DNA of 64,000 nt from positions 29,270 to 93,269 of the forward strand of contig NZ_FRFF01000124.1 in NCBI RefSeq assembly GCF_900143625.1. Reading direction: 5' to 3'. Both the position numbers and the translations under genes were made by a program. The notes beneath the pieces were generated by a model, which saw only the letters and a list, made by a program, of their open reading frames with translations, had not been told where the DNA came from and searched no databases. Each line of letters begins with the position of its first letter. Position 1 is the first letter of the stretch. Of the stretch, positions 29,886 through 38,677 are shown piece after piece. The DNA is from Nocardiopsis sp. JB363 (GTDB lineage: Bacteria; Actinomycetota; Actinomycetes; Streptosporangiales; Streptosporangiaceae).

Positions 29886-30815
29886 GTGCGCGCCCTCTTC
29901 ATCGTGAACCCCAAAGCGACCACGACCACCGATCGCACTCGCGAGGTGATCCTGGGTGCGCTGAGGTCGGAGTTGGACGTCACCGTCGTGGAGACCTCCT
30001 ACCGCGACCACGCCCAAGAGTTGGCGCGCGACGCGGCCGAGCACGGTTTCGAGCTGGTGTTGAGCCTGGGCGGCGACGGGACCGTCAACGAGGTCGTCAA
30101 CGGACTCCTGGCCATCCCCGAGAACAAACGCCCCAGTTACGCGGTCATCCCCGGGGGCAGCGCCAACGTGTTCATCCGCGCGTTGGGGGTCTCCGGCGAT
30201 CCGGTGGAGGCGACCGGGCAGATCCTCGCGGCGATCCGTTCCGGTCGGGAGCGCGAGGTCAACCTCGGTCGGATCAGCAGCGACCTGGACGACCGCTACT
30301 TCACGTTCTGTGCCGGGTTCGGTTGGGACGCCGACGTGGTGCAGCAGGTGGAGAACGAGCGCGAGAACGGCCGGAAGGCCACTCCCGCCTTGTATGCGGA
30401 GGTCGCGGTAAAGCTGTTCTTCGGTGGGGATATACGTGATCCGTCACTTACCGTGTCCGCCGGCGGAAGGTCCCTGGAGGACGTCTATTTCGCCCTGGTC
30501 ACCAACACCACGCCGTGGACGTACGCGGGGGCTCTGCCACTTCAGCCGACCGCGTCCTCCCGTTTCGATCTGGGCCTGGACGCTTTCGCGCTCACCCGCT
30601 CCTCGTACTGGTTGACCGGCTGGGTGCTTTCGCAAATGTTCCTGCCCAAAGGCCTTCCCAGCCGGGGTGAAGGCTACGTGACCTGGCACGACCAGGGTTC
30701 GCTGCGGATCACGTCGAAGCACCCGAGGGCCTTCCAAATCGACGGCGAATACCTGGGTGAACGTGAAGAGGTCAACTTCCAATCGGTACCGAAGGCATTA
30801 CGAATCTTCTGTTAA
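29886..30815 (+). CDS. diacylglycerol kinase family lipid kinase
   Basis: A 309-residue LCB5/DagK-type kinase. NPKAT at the N-terminus, SLGGDGTVNEVVNGLL (the GGDGT nucleotide motif) and PGGSANVFIRALG define the catalytic fold. FQIDGEY near the C-terminus is the conserved late motif. It would phosphorylate diacylglycerol or a related lipid at the inner membrane. GTG 29886 is chosen by homology. Its position just before wblE matches the gene next to whiB1 in mycobacteria. Confidence 0.9.
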   Translation: MRALFIVNPKATTTTDRTREVILGALRSELDVTVVETSYRDHAQELARDAAEHGFELVLSLGGDGTVNEVVNGLLAIPENKRPSYAVIPGGSANVFIRALGVSGDPVEATGQILAAIRSGREREVNLGRISSDLDDRYFTFCAGFGWDADVVQQVENERENGRKATPALYAEVAVKLFFGGDIRDPSLTVSAGGRSLEDVYFALVTNTTPWTYAGALPLQPTASSRFDLGLDAFALTRSSYWLTGWVLSQMFLPKGLPSRGEGYVTWHDQGSLRITSKHPRAFQIDGEYLGEREEVNFQSVPKALRIFC

Positions 30816-30844
30816 TTCCGGCGTAAGAAGCCATTCGGGCCGAC

Positions 30845-30860
30845 TGTGACGCACCTGACA
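30845..30860. promoter_or_regulatory. Crp-like site 1 upstream of wblE
   Basis: TGTGA-CGCACC-TGACA matches the Crp consensus TGTGA-N6-TCACA with one mismatch. A TTGACC hexamer at 30876-30881 could be the -35 of the wblE promoter, which would place the site near -58. Confidence 0.4.
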
Positions 30861-31051
30861 CGTCGAACAGGACCTTTGACCTCGGGAGCTCTTGCGTGCC
30901 TGTCGTGACCCTGTCACGCTCAAGATATCGCCGCGAGTTACGGGCGAGTTAATTCGAGCGCTTCCCACATGGCCGTGGGGTGAAAGCTCAAGCCTCCCGG
31001 CCGGAGACCCGTTTTCGGTGAGCCTCTCGCCGGGTGCCCTTGCACAGCGAT

Positions 31052-31067
31052 CGTGAAAAGCTTCACA
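31052..31067. promoter_or_regulatory. Crp-like site 2 just upstream of wblE
   Basis: CGTGA-AAAGCT-TCACA matches the Crp consensus in all but the first base and ends 20 bp before the ATG. Within it GTGAA/TTCAC is a perfect inverted repeat. A position this close to the start would fit repression. Confidence 0.45.
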
Positions 31068-31087
31068 AACTGTGAGGAGTGGACCGC

Positions 31088-31348
31088 ATGGACTGGCGCC
31101 ATGACGCAGCCTGCCGTGACGAAGACCCCGAGCTCTTCTTCCCCATCGGCAACTTCGGGCCTGCACTGAGCCAGGTCGAAGAGGCCAAAACCGTCTGCCA
31201 ACGCTGTCCGGTCAGCTCCGCCTGTCTCAAGTGGGCGCTGGAGAGCGGCCAGGACGGTGGGGTCTGGGGTGGCACCTCCGAGGAGGAGCGACGCCGGATG
31301 AAGAAGCGCAGCGGCTCCACGCAGCGCCCCATGGTCCGTAGCCACTAG
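31088..31348 (+). CDS. wblE: WhiB-family regulator, WblE/WhiB1 type
   Basis: An 86-residue WhiB-like protein that begins MDWRHDAACRDEDPELFFP. The four [4Fe-4S] ligands are C9, C37, C40 and C46, and GVWGG is the beta-turn that binds region 4 of the housekeeping sigma factor. The basic tail (RRRMKKRSG) contacts DNA. WblE/WhiB1 is essential or near-essential in actinobacteria and is sensitive to nitric oxide. ATG 31088 has GAGGAG 8 bp upstream; GTG 31079 is an unlikely alternative. Two Crp-like sites lie upstream. Confidence 0.94.
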   Translation: MDWRHDAACRDEDPELFFPIGNFGPALSQVEEAKTVCQRCPVSSACLKWALESGQDGGVWGGTSEEERRRMKKRSGSTQRPMVRSH

Positions 31349-31523
31349 CAGTGTCTTTTTGGGGCCTCCGCTAGCGCTTCGGCCCGTGTTCGGGTCCGAT
31401 CGACCAACGACGCCGAACGATCCCCGCCGGCACGGGCGGGGACCGGCGCGCCTCGTGCGGGGTCCCACCCCTGGTCCCGTCCACGGTCCGATCCCCGCAG
31501 GCCCCTCCCCCGTCCGGACCGGC

Positions 31524-33068
31524 CTAGGGAAACGCTCCCTCCGGGTGTTCCAACGGCAGGCTGATCGCGATCTCCGTGCCGCCGCTCTCCTTCGGCTCGA
31601 TCGCCAGGGTGCCACCGAGCTCGCCCACGATCAGGGTGCGCACGATCTGTAGACCCAGACTCGTGGCGCCCTCCAGGTCGAAGTCCTCCGGCAGGCCCCC
31701 GCCGTCATCGGAGACGGCCAGTTCCAGGCTGCTCGGCCCCGGGTACCCCGGGCCGGTGTCGAAGCGTTGCACCCGCACCTCGATCTTCCCCGGGCCCTGC
31801 CCCAAGCCGTGTTCCACCGCGTTCTGCACCAGTTCGGCCAGCACCATCGACAGCGGTGTCGCCACCAGTGCGTTCAACTGACCGAACCCGCCGACCCTGC
31901 TCGGGACCACCACGTCGCCGGTGGAGGACACCTCCGCCGCCATCTGCATGACCCGGTCGGCGATACCGTCGAAGTCCACGACCTCGTCGGGCGTGTGGGA
32001 GAGCATCTCGTGCACGATCGCGATCGACCCCACACGGCCCACGGCCTCGTCCAAGGCGGCCCGCGCCTCCGGCACGTCCAGGCGCCTGGACTGTAGGCGC
32101 AGCAGCGCCGCCACCGTCTGCAGGTTGTTCTTCACCCGGTGGTGGATCTCCCGGATGGTGGCGTCCTTGGTCATGAGCTCGCGCTCGCGCCGGCGCAGCT
32201 CGGTGACATCGCGGATCATCACCAGGGCTCCTATGCGCACCCCGTCGATGACCAGTGGGATGGCCCGCAGTTGGACGGTGACGCCGCGCGCCTCCACCTC
32301 CGCCTCCTGTGGTGCCCGGCCACTGGCGGTGTAGGTGAGGTTCTCATCGCGAGCCTCGCCCTGCGCGGCCAGTTCCAGGGTGGTGCGGTCCAGGCGGGCT
32401 CCGACCAGGTCGGCGGTCAGACCCAGGCGCCGGTAGGCGGACAGCGCGTTGGGGCTGGCGTAGACCACCTCCCCGTTCTGGTCCAGTCGTAGAAGACCGT
32501 CGCCGACCCTCGGGGAGCGCACCATGAGCGGCCCCTGATCGCTGAACGGGAAGGCGCCCTCGGCGATCATCTGCGCCAGGTCACCGGCGCTCTGCAGGTA
32601 GGTGAGCTCCAGCCGGCTGGGAGTGCGCGCCGAGCTGAGGTTGGTACTGCGCTGGATGACGGCGATGAGGTTGCCCTGGCGACGGACCGGAATGGTCTCC
32701 TCCCGCACCGGCACCCCGCCGGACCAGTCGGGGTCGCCGTCCCGGCAGATCCTCCCCTCACTCCAGGCCCGGTCGATGAGAGCGCGGCGGCCGACCACCC
32801 TGGGGCCGGATCGGGAGGTGACTTCGGTCATGTCGTCCCGCAGCACGGTCTCGACCAGGTCGTCCTGGAAGGCGGTGGGGCCGGTCGTGGGACGCATCTG
32901 GGCGATCGCCACCCAGCCGTCGTCCTCACGCAGGCGCACCCACAGAACGAGGTCCGCGAAGGAGAGGTCGGCCAGAAGCTGCCAGTCCGAGACAAGGGAG
33001 TGAATCCACTCCAGGTCCGCCTGTTCGAGTGACGTGTGGCGGCGAATGAGGTCGCTGAGGTGAGGCAC
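31524..33068 (-). CDS. pdtaS: PdtaS-type sensor histidine kinase
   Basis: A 514-residue soluble kinase with an N-terminal GAF-like domain (about 1-180), a PAS domain (about 190-310) and a HisKA_2 dimer/phosphoacceptor region. [24 protein letters not shown] carries the phosphorylated His. The HATPase has [14 protein letters not shown] (N-box) and [13 protein letters not shown]. It lacks membrane segments. In mycobacteria PdtaS lies next to whiB1 and phosphorylates the RNA-binding regulator PdtaR; the partner is not in this window. Confidence 0.92.
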   Translation of the reverse strand: MPHLSDLIRRHTSLEQADLEWIHSLVSDWQLLADLSFADLVLWVRLREDDGWVAIAQMRPTTGPTAFQDDLVETVLRDDMTEVTSRSGPRVVGRRALIDRAWSEGRICRDGDPDWSGGVPVREETIPVRRQGNLIAVIQRSTNLSSARTPSRLELTYLQSAGDLAQMIAEGAFPFSDQGPLMVRSPRVGDGLLRLDQNGEVVYASPNALSAYRRLGLTADLVGARLDRTTLELAAQGEARDENLTYTASGRAPQEAEVEARGVTVQLRAIPLVIDGVRIGALVMIRDVTELRRRERELMTKDATIREIHHRVKNNLQTVAALLRLQSRRLDVPEARAALDEAVGRVGSIAIVHEMLSHTPDEVVDFDGIADRVMQMAAEVSSTGDVVVPSRVGGFGQLNALVATPLSMVLAELVQNAVEHGLGQGPGKIEVRVQRFDTGPGYPGPSSLELAVSDDGGGLPEDFDLEGATSLGLQIVRTLIVGELGGTLAIEPKESGGTEIAISLPLEHPEGAFP

Positions 33069-33121
33069 TCACAAATCATCCCATGAAGCCGTGCATACTC
33101 AAGGGATACGCACTCGACCAA

Positions 33122-33133
33122 TGGTCCACACCA
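33122..33133. promoter_or_regulatory. DasR-responsive element (dre)-like site
   Basis: TGGTCCACACCA is a TGGT/ACCA inverted repeat that agrees with the dre core TGGTCTAGACCA at 9 of 12 positions. It lies between divergent pdtaS and dasR, 81 bp before the dasR start, and fits autoregulation. Confidence 0.55.
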
Positions 33134-33214
33134 ATCGGCGGTCGAAAGGGTCGACGGCCGGCCACAACGGGACGGGATGTTCGTGATGAGCACGGGACGC
33201 GGCGGAGGAGACTG

Positions 33215-33955
33215 ATGACTGGTCAGCGCACGTTGGAAGGCAACCCCCGGGTGCCCAAGTACTACCAGGTCAAGAAGCAACTGCTGGAGCTGATCGAGGC
33301 GATGCCCGCGGGCAACCCGGTCCCGCCCGAGCGCGCCTTGGCCACCCAGTTCGGCACCTCGCGCACCACCGTGCGACAGGCCCTGACCGAGATGGTGGTC
33401 GAGGGCCGGTTGCTGCGCATCCAAGGCAAGGGCACGTTCGTCGCCAAGCCGAAGGTCGCCCAGATCCTCCAACTGACCAGCTACACCCAGGAGATGCGCG
33501 CCCACGGCCTGCACCCGGCCACCCGCATCCTGGACGTCAGCTACATCAACGCCGACGACCAGCTCGCCGAACTCCTGGCGATCCGTTCCGGCGGTCGTGT
33601 GCTGCGGATCGAACGGCTCCGGCTCGCCAACGGCGAACCCATGGCCGTGGAGACCGCCCACCTGGCCGCGCGACGCTTCCCCGGACTCCGACGCCAGCTC
33701 GACCGCTACGCCTCGCTCTACGAGGCCCTGGCGAGCGCCTACGACGTGTCCCTCGCGGAGGCGGAGGCCTCGATCGAGACCGTTCTGGCGACCCCGAACG
33801 AGGCCCGGCTGCTCGGTGTGGACGTGGGTCTACCGCTGGTGCTGCACTGCCAGCACAGTTTCGACGGTGACGGCCACCCGGTGGAGTGGGTGCGCTCGCT
33901 CTACCGCGGCGACCGGTACAAGTTCGTCACACGTCTGCGCCCACCGAGGGTCTGA
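33215..33955 (+). CDS. dasR: GntR/HutC regulator, DasR ortholog
   Basis: A 246-residue GntR-family protein. The winged helix ([52 protein letters not shown]) is followed by a UTRA sensor domain with [30 protein letters not shown] and [20 protein letters not shown]. Identity to Streptomyces DasR, as I recall it, is high along the whole length. DasR senses glucosamine-6-phosphate and controls chitin/GlcNAc use and antibiotic onset. nagA, a classical DasR target, occurs at 57625. GGAGGAG precedes the ATG. Confidence 0.9.
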   Translation: MTGQRTLEGNPRVPKYYQVKKQLLELIEAMPAGNPVPPERALATQFGTSRTTVRQALTEMVVEGRLLRIQGKGTFVAKPKVAQILQLTSYTQEMRAHGLHPATRILDVSYINADDQLAELLAIRSGGRVLRIERLRLANGEPMAVETAHLAARRFPGLRRQLDRYASLYEALASAYDVSLAEAEASIETVLATPNEARLLGVDVGLPLVLHCQHSFDGDGHPVEWVRSLYRGDRYKFVTRLRPPRV

Positions 33956-33959
33956 CCGC

Positions 33960-33997
33960 CCGGGGCGGCCACCGGGAAGGTCGTGGCCGCTCCCCGG
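33960..33997 (+). terminator. hairpin after dasR
   Basis: CCGGGGCGGCCAC pairs with GTGGCCG and CCCCGG, with a small bulge, around a 10-base loop directly after the dasR stop. A second small hairpin (GAGCAC/GTGCTC) follows. Confidence 0.6.
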
Positions 33998-34083
33998 AGC
34001 ACGGTGGTGCTCTCACCCTGGTGCCTCGACCGTCCAATGTCTAGATTCGGTTTCGGAACCGACAAGCCACGGAACGGAGTTCG

Positions 34084-34884
34084 ATGGTGAGCGCCTACAC
34101 CGGCAAGAGTGTCCTGGTCACCGGCGGAGCCGGCGGTATCGGCGCGGCGTTGGTGCGTCGTGCCGCGGCCGACGGCGGCCGGGTCGTGATCGCCGACGTG
34201 GACACCGAAGCGGGAACCGCGCTGGCGGAGAAGGTCGGAGCCCTTTTCCAACACACCGACGTCCGCGACTTCGAGCAGGTCCGTGCCGTGATCGATCTCG
34301 CCACGAACGAACACGACGGTCTGGACGTGCTGCACCTGAACGCCGGGATCACCGGTCCGAGTGAGGGCTTCACCGACGTGGGCGTCCCCTATTCGTTGGA
34401 GCACTACCGACAGGCCGTCGGAGTGAACCTGGACGGGGTCGTCCACGGGGTGCACGCGGCGCTGCCCTCGATGCGCCACCGGCCGGGCGCCGCGATCGTG
34501 GTCACCGTCAGCTTCGCCGGGTTGTCCCACTCCCCGCACACCGAGGTCTACGCGGCGACCAAACACGCGGCCCTGGCCCTGGTCCGTTCCCTGTCGATGA
34601 CCTTCGCCGACGACCCGGTCACCTTCAACGCCCTCTGCCCCGGATTCGTCGACACCCCGCTCTTGGACCCGGTACGGGAATACCTGCCGAGCATGGACAT
34701 GGGCACGCTGGGCAACCGGACGTTGTCGGCCGAGCCCGTCGCGGACCTGGCCGAACGGGTCATCGCCGAGGGCGGTGACGGGGACGCCTGGATCGTGTCG
34801 GCGGACGTCGCGCCCACCCGCTATCCCTTCGATGCCGAGCGGGAGCTCCTGGAAGGGACGCTACGGGCCGCCGCCCACCGCTGA
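34084..34884 (+). CDS. SDR family oxidoreductase
   Basis: A 266-residue short-chain dehydrogenase. The nucleotide-binding GGAGGIG near residue 15 and an Asp after strand 2 (VIADVDTEA) suggest NAD(H). HLNAGITG is the NAG motif, VTVSFAGLSHSPHTEVYAATKHA gives Ser, Tyr and Lys of the active site, and LCPGFVDTPLL the PG motif. The substrate is unknown. It is convergent with the HD-domain gene (5-bp gap). Confidence 0.9.
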   Translation: MVSAYTGKSVLVTGGAGGIGAALVRRAAADGGRVVIADVDTEAGTALAEKVGALFQHTDVRDFEQVRAVIDLATNEHDGLDVLHLNAGITGPSEGFTDVGVPYSLEHYRQAVGVNLDGVVHGVHAALPSMRHRPGAAIVVTVSFAGLSHSPHTEVYAATKHAALALVRSLSMTFADDPVTFNALCPGFVDTPLLDPVREYLPSMDMGTLGNRTLSAEPVADLAERVIAEGGDGDAWIVSADVAPTRYPFDAERELLEGTLRAAAHR

Positions 34885-34889
34885 CGGGG

Positions 34890-36224
34890 TCAGCCGCGGG
34901 CGAGTACCCTGCCCAGGGCGTCGACCACGCGGGGGTCGTACTCGCTTCCGGTGTCCATCCGCAGCCGTTCGATCACCGCGGTGCGGCGTTCATCCTCGCG
35001 GGTGTCACCGACGAGGTCGTCGAAGGCGTTGGCGACCTTGATGATGCGGCTGCCCAGCGGGGGCACGCCCTCGTCGCCGTCGCCGCCCAGTGGTTCGCAC
35101 TGGCGACGGACCAGTTCGGCGACGTTGTCCAACACCCCGGTCTCCCGGATGATCGCCGAACCCAGCTCGGCGATACGGCGCTGCTCGCGCGGCGAGGACA
35201 ACACGGTGGCCCCGCCCGCGATGGGTTCGCGCAGCGACAACTGGCCGATGTCGTGCATCAGCGCCGCGTACTCCAGTGCCAACAGCTCGCGTTCGGCCAG
35301 CCCCAGCTCACAGGCGATCCCATGGGCGAGCCGACTCACCCGGCGGGAGTGTCCGTTCTCGACGTAGCCGCCCACCTCGGTGACCCGGGACAGGGCCCAC
35401 ACCGTCTCCAGATAGGTGCGGCGCACCTCCGCGTGCCTGCGAAAGGCCACCTGGGAGACCAGCAGCGGGGCGCTGAACACCAGCAGACCGACCAGGCCGG
35501 TGATGGTGCAGGCCAGCGCGATGAGCACACCGCTGGAGGCGATCGCGACACCGGTGGGGAGTTGGGCCCTCGCCTCGTCCCGAGCGGCCACCCATGGGCG
35601 GGTGCGCAGGCGTTCCGCCCGCAACAGCGCGGATATCACCACGTCCACGAGCCAGGCCACCACGACCAGTCCGGTCATGATCACGGCGAGCAGGATCGAC
35701 GGTTCGGTCAGGGACAGGTGATCGGCCAACGGCCGGAAGGCGGCGGCCAACAGCAGCGCGGTGAGCACCCGGCGGGCGACCCCCTCCACCCTGGGGCTGC
35801 GCCCCACCGCCACATGGGGGAGTTCGCCCAACGCCACGCCCAGGGCGACCACCGCCACGACCTGGCCGACACCGTGGTGGACCGGTTCGCCGCCCAGACT
35901 GATGAGGTAGGCGTAGGCGATCGCGCCGGACAGCGCGATCGGGGCGGACTCGCGGTGCCCTGGCAGCGTGATCCTGGCCAGCTCGCCCGCGGCGATGACC
36001 AGGCAGAAGGCCAGGGCGACCTCCGGGTCGACGACCCCGTTGACCGCGGTACCGACCAGGGCGGTCAGGGACGCGGCGCCCACCCCCGCCACGAGAAGGG
36101 CCCGCAGGGGACGTGAGGTGCGCCAGAACGGTTCGCGCCGACGTTGGAGTTCCAGGGCGCCGCCCTCGGGTCCGCCGCCTTCCGATCCTGCGGGTGCGGG
36201 CCCGTCCGACTGCTGTTGTGTCAT
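34890..36224 (-). CDS. membrane HD-domain protein with degenerate GYP motif
   Basis: A 444-residue protein: about eight membrane helices (residues 40-270), then a cytosolic HD domain. RRVSRLAHGIACELGL, YAALMHDIGQLSLREPI and KVANAFDDLVGD show HD-GYP architecture. Where HD-GYP enzymes have HHExxxGxGYP, this has [17 protein letters not shown], so the GYP signature and one metal-binding His pair are lost. It may be a regulatory partner of the gene just upstream. The start overlaps that gene's stop by one base (TGATG). Confidence 0.86.
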   Translation of the reverse strand: MTQQQSDGPAPAGSEGGGPEGGALELQRRREPFWRTSRPLRALLVAGVGAASLTALVGTAVNGVVDPEVALAFCLVIAAGELARITLPGHRESAPIALSGAIAYAYLISLGGEPVHHGVGQVVAVVALGVALGELPHVAVGRSPRVEGVARRVLTALLLAAAFRPLADHLSLTEPSILLAVIMTGLVVVAWLVDVVISALLRAERLRTRPWVAARDEARAQLPTGVAIASSGVLIALACTITGLVGLLVFSAPLLVSQVAFRRHAEVRRTYLETVWALSRVTEVGGYVENGHSRRVSRLAHGIACELGLAERELLALEYAALMHDIGQLSLREPIAGGATVLSSPREQRRIAELGSAIIRETGVLDNVAELVRRQCEPLGGDGDEGVPPLGSRIIKVANAFDDLVGDTREDERRTAVIERLRMDTGSEYDPRVVDALGRVLARG

Positions 36225-37645
36225 CACCGGTCCTGACCACCCGTCACGGCGCCGGCCGAAGTGGACTCGGCGACCGTGGCCGTGCCGCCACCCTTCTTCG
36301 CCGGGGTCGCGGCAGGCGCGCCGGTGACGGGGATGGAATCGGCCTTCTCGGTGGAACCGTAGCGGCCACCCGGAGGTTCGGTGATGTCCGGGGTCTGCCA
36401 ACCCTCGCGGCTGACCGCGCGGACCAGGGCCTCGACCATCCGGGGATCGAACTGGGTGCCCGCGCATCGACGGAGTTCGGTGATGGCCTCTTCGACCGAC
36501 CAGGCCTTGCGGTAGGACCGCGTGGAGGTCAGGCAGTCGAAGACGTCGGCGACGCTGATGATGCGTGCGGACTCGGGGATCTCCATCCCGACCAGACCCA
36601 TCGGGTACCCGCGCCCGTCCAACCGTTCGTGGTGGTGGCGGATACCGGCGAGGGCCTCGTCGAGGAAGCTGATCTCCCGGACGATCTCGTAGCCGCGGGT
36701 CGGGTGCAGCTTGATCGCGGCGTACTCGTCGTCGGTGAGCTTGCCGGTCTTCTGGATCACCTTGGTCGGGACCCCGAGCTTGCCGATGTCGTGGAGCATC
36801 CCGGCGTACCGGATCTTCTGCACCCGCTCGGCGGACATGCCCAGTTCCGCGGCGATCATGGCCGAACCCTCGGCCACCCGCATGCAGTGACCGCGGGTGT
36901 AGTAGTCCTTGGTCTCCACCGCCTGGCACAGAGTGGCCAGGGTGGCCTCGTGCGCCCGCGCCTCCGCGGTCTGCTGTCCGAAGGTCCACCGCGCGATGAA
37001 CAGCGGCAACAGGATGAGGAGCGTCGCGACGACGCCGACCGCGCCCCAGACCGCGGCGATCGCCAGACCCAACATCTGATAGCCGATGGAGGTGACCTCC
37101 AAGGCGATCAGGGGGCGCCAACGCTGGAGCCGCCGGCCCGGTGCCTGGTCGGTGGCGCCCAGGCACCACATGAGGATGCCGATGAGCGCCGAGTTGAGCA
37201 CCGTGTGGACCAGGACCGCGGCCACGTACGGGAGCACGATGTCGGGGAAGTCCGACTGGGTCGGCACCCCGACGGTCCCGCCGAGCATGAGGTAGACGTG
37301 TCCGGTCGCGTAGCCGGCGATCGCGTACTGGGCCCCGTTGAAGGCCCGCTTGACCACGGCCTGTCGGCGAAGGGCGAGTGCGCAGGAGAACCCCACGACG
37401 GCGGCGCCGACCGGCCCGACCAGAACGACCGCGGCCAAGGCCACGGCCGAACTGGGCGAGATACCGGCCTCTTTGACGTCGACGAGGACGTGCGTACTGA
37501 TCGACTCCGCGACCACGAAGAGGACCACCATGAGCGCCAGGGTCCCCAGGTCGATCCCTTGATAGGGACCGACGAGCACAATGGCGACGGCACTGACAAC
37601 GATGATCCCTACGTAGACACGCGCGCCCCCTGGAAGAGCCCGCAC
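36224..37645 (-). CDS. membrane HD-GYP domain protein, probable c-di-GMP phosphodiesterase
   Basis: A 473-residue protein with about eight N-terminal helices (residues 5-225) and a canonical HD-GYP domain: HCMRVAEGSAMIAAELG, HDIGKLGVP (HD near residue 284), HHERLDGRGYPMGL (GYP near 346) and SVADVFDCLTS. HD-GYP enzymes hydrolyse cyclic di-GMP to GMP, or other cyclic dinucleotides. It is coupled to the degenerate homolog that follows. GTG 37645 with a G-rich upstream stretch is used; a 25-codon micro-ORF ends 57 bp upstream. Confidence 0.9.
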   Translation of the reverse strand: MRALPGGARVYVGIIVVSAVAIVLVGPYQGIDLGTLALMVVLFVVAESISTHVLVDVKEAGISPSSAVALAAVVLVGPVGAAVVGFSCALALRRQAVVKRAFNGAQYAIAGYATGHVYLMLGGTVGVPTQSDFPDIVLPYVAAVLVHTVLNSALIGILMWCLGATDQAPGRRLQRWRPLIALEVTSIGYQMLGLAIAAVWGAVGVVATLLILLPLFIARWTFGQQTAEARAHEATLATLCQAVETKDYYTRGHCMRVAEGSAMIAAELGMSAERVQKIRYAGMLHDIGKLGVPTKVIQKTGKLTDDEYAAIKLHPTRGYEIVREISFLDEALAGIRHHHERLDGRGYPMGLVGMEIPESARIISVADVFDCLTSTRSYRKAWSVEEAITELRRCAGTQFDPRMVEALVRAVSREGWQTPDITEPPGGRYGSTEKADSIPVTGAPAATPAKKGGGTATVAESTSAGAVTGGQDR

Positions 37646-37701
37646 CCCCGTTCACCCCCCACCGACGACGACCGGACTGTCATGGTTTCACCGGTTCTGT
37701 T

Positions 37702-37779
37702 CTACCACCAGGTCCATCCGGTAAAAGCGGAAGCCATGAAAATTCCGTACATCGCAGCCACGTACATGCCAGCGAACAT
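37702..37779 (-). CDS. 25-residue hydrophobic micro-ORF upstream of HD-GYP gene
   Basis: ATG 37779 opens a 25-codon frame ending TAG at 37702, preceded by GGGGAGAGGGG. The peptide begins MFAGMYVAAMYGIF, is hydrophobic throughout and ends in GWTWW, so it could be a single-pass membrane peptide. It precedes the HD-GYP/HD membrane pair on the same strand. It may be a membrane microprotein or a translated leader. Coding status rests on composition and the ribosome-binding site only. Confidence 0.45.
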   Translation of the reverse strand: MFAGMYVAAMYGIFMASAFTGWTWW

Positions 37780-38326
37780 CGCTGTCCCCTCTCCCCGTCG
37801 CGGCGCCCCGCTCATCCCCGAGCACGCCACGCAAATTACCTCATTCGTTGGATAAGGCCTTCAGTTTAACGGGCCCCGAGACCCGGTTGATTACCCACAG
37901 CCCGAACCGGTCGGCCAGAGGACCCCTTTCGGACACTCAGGTTCCGAAACGTGGAATTACTAATTCAATTAGCAATTCAGGTCGACTACTCAGCGTAATC
38001 ATACGCTTTTGTCCGGAGACGGTCGATCCACGTGGGATCCGTTCATCCGCACACCGCCCACCCGGGACCTCATCAGTAACGACTACTCCTAGTAATCGGC
38101 AGAAGCGCGCCGATTCCGGCCATAGGAAAAACATTCCGACTCGGTCACGACCGAAAGAACCCCGAACTGATCGGGCGTGTCGATCATCCCTGGAACCGAC
38201 CGGTAAGGCACCCGGTGACCAAAACCCCGGAGCCTGAAGGAAAACAGGTGACACAACGCCACAAAAGCATATGAACGGAACAAAACCGAGCAGAGAACGC
38301 CGTTCCTCACCTAGGCACAAAAAAAT
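37780..38326. other. about 550 bp AT-richer region without a recognisable gene
   Basis: This stretch is visibly less GC-rich than the rest of the window. Open frames on both strands lack ribosome-binding sites and recognisable products. It most likely contains the promoter and a long leader for the HD-GYP operon on the minus strand. It holds the AATTAG/CTAATT inverted repeat at 37954-37978. I looked for riboswitch consensus elements (GEMM-type) and saw none that convinces. Confidence 0.55.
37954..37978. repeat. AT-rich inverted repeat
   Basis: GAATT-A-CTAATT-C-AATTAG-C-AATTC is a 25-bp inverted repeat with a single mismatched pair. Such AT-rich symmetry is rare in this GC-rich sequence and suggests a regulator or nucleoid-protein binding site in the HD-GYP leader. 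Confidence 0.5.
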
Positions 38327-38354
38327 GGCGAAGGCTGGAATTCCAACCTTCGCC
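38327..38354 (-). terminator. intrinsic terminator of sigR-rsrA
   Basis: GGCGAAGG-C-TGG/CCA-A-CCTTCGCC closes a short AATT loop with one mismatch. On the minus strand it is followed by a run of seven T, giving a textbook rho-independent terminator 17 bp after the rsrA stop. Confidence 0.92.
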
Positions 38355-38371
38355 ACGAAGCGAATAAGTCC

Positions 38372-38677
38372 TCAGGCGGGCGGGGAGCCGGCGCCCGCCT
38401 CACGGGCCAACTGCTCCTCCCGGGCGCGCGCCAAGCGGCCCAACACCTTGTCCCGCAGGTCCAGCGGGACGGGATCGCAGCCGCAGTGCTTGGCCACGAG
38501 CTTCTTCACGGCCTCTTCGAGGCCGTACTCGTCCAGGCACGGGTTGCACCCGTCCAGGTGCTCTCGGACCTGTTCGCAGTCACCCTCGCCGAGCTCACCG
38601 TCGATGTAGACGTAGATCTGCTCAAGCATCTCACTGCACGGGGTGTCCTTCTCGGGTTTGTCGTGGCCGCCGCTCAT
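38372..38677 (-). CDS. rsrA: mycothiol-system anti-sigma factor RsrA
   Basis: A 101-residue zinc-binding anti-sigma factor of the ZAS family. HLDGCNPC gives the HxxxCxxC motif (H40, C44, C47), and C14 is the N-terminal Cys that completes zinc binding and forms the trigger disulfide; C34, C65 and C67 are extra. Oxidation by thiol stress expels zinc and releases SigR. The start overlaps the sigR stop by 4 bp. Confidence 0.95.
   Translation of the reverse strand: MSGGHDKPEKDTPCSEMLEQIYVYIDGELGEGDCEQVREHLDGCNPCLDEYGLEEAVKKLVAKHCGCDPVPLDLRDKVLGRLARAREEQLAREAGAGSPPA

Noticed and set aside
37646..38320. Cyclic-di-GMP (GEMM) riboswitch in the HD-GYP leader
   Set aside because: I looked for the conserved GEMM core on the minus strand and did not find the ordered elements. 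A covariance-model search would be needed to exclude it.
37848..38356. Open frames of about 130 codons on both strands of the AT-rich region
   Set aside because: Neither has a ribosome-binding site, a recognisable product or biased codon use. One of them runs across the sigR-rsrA terminator.
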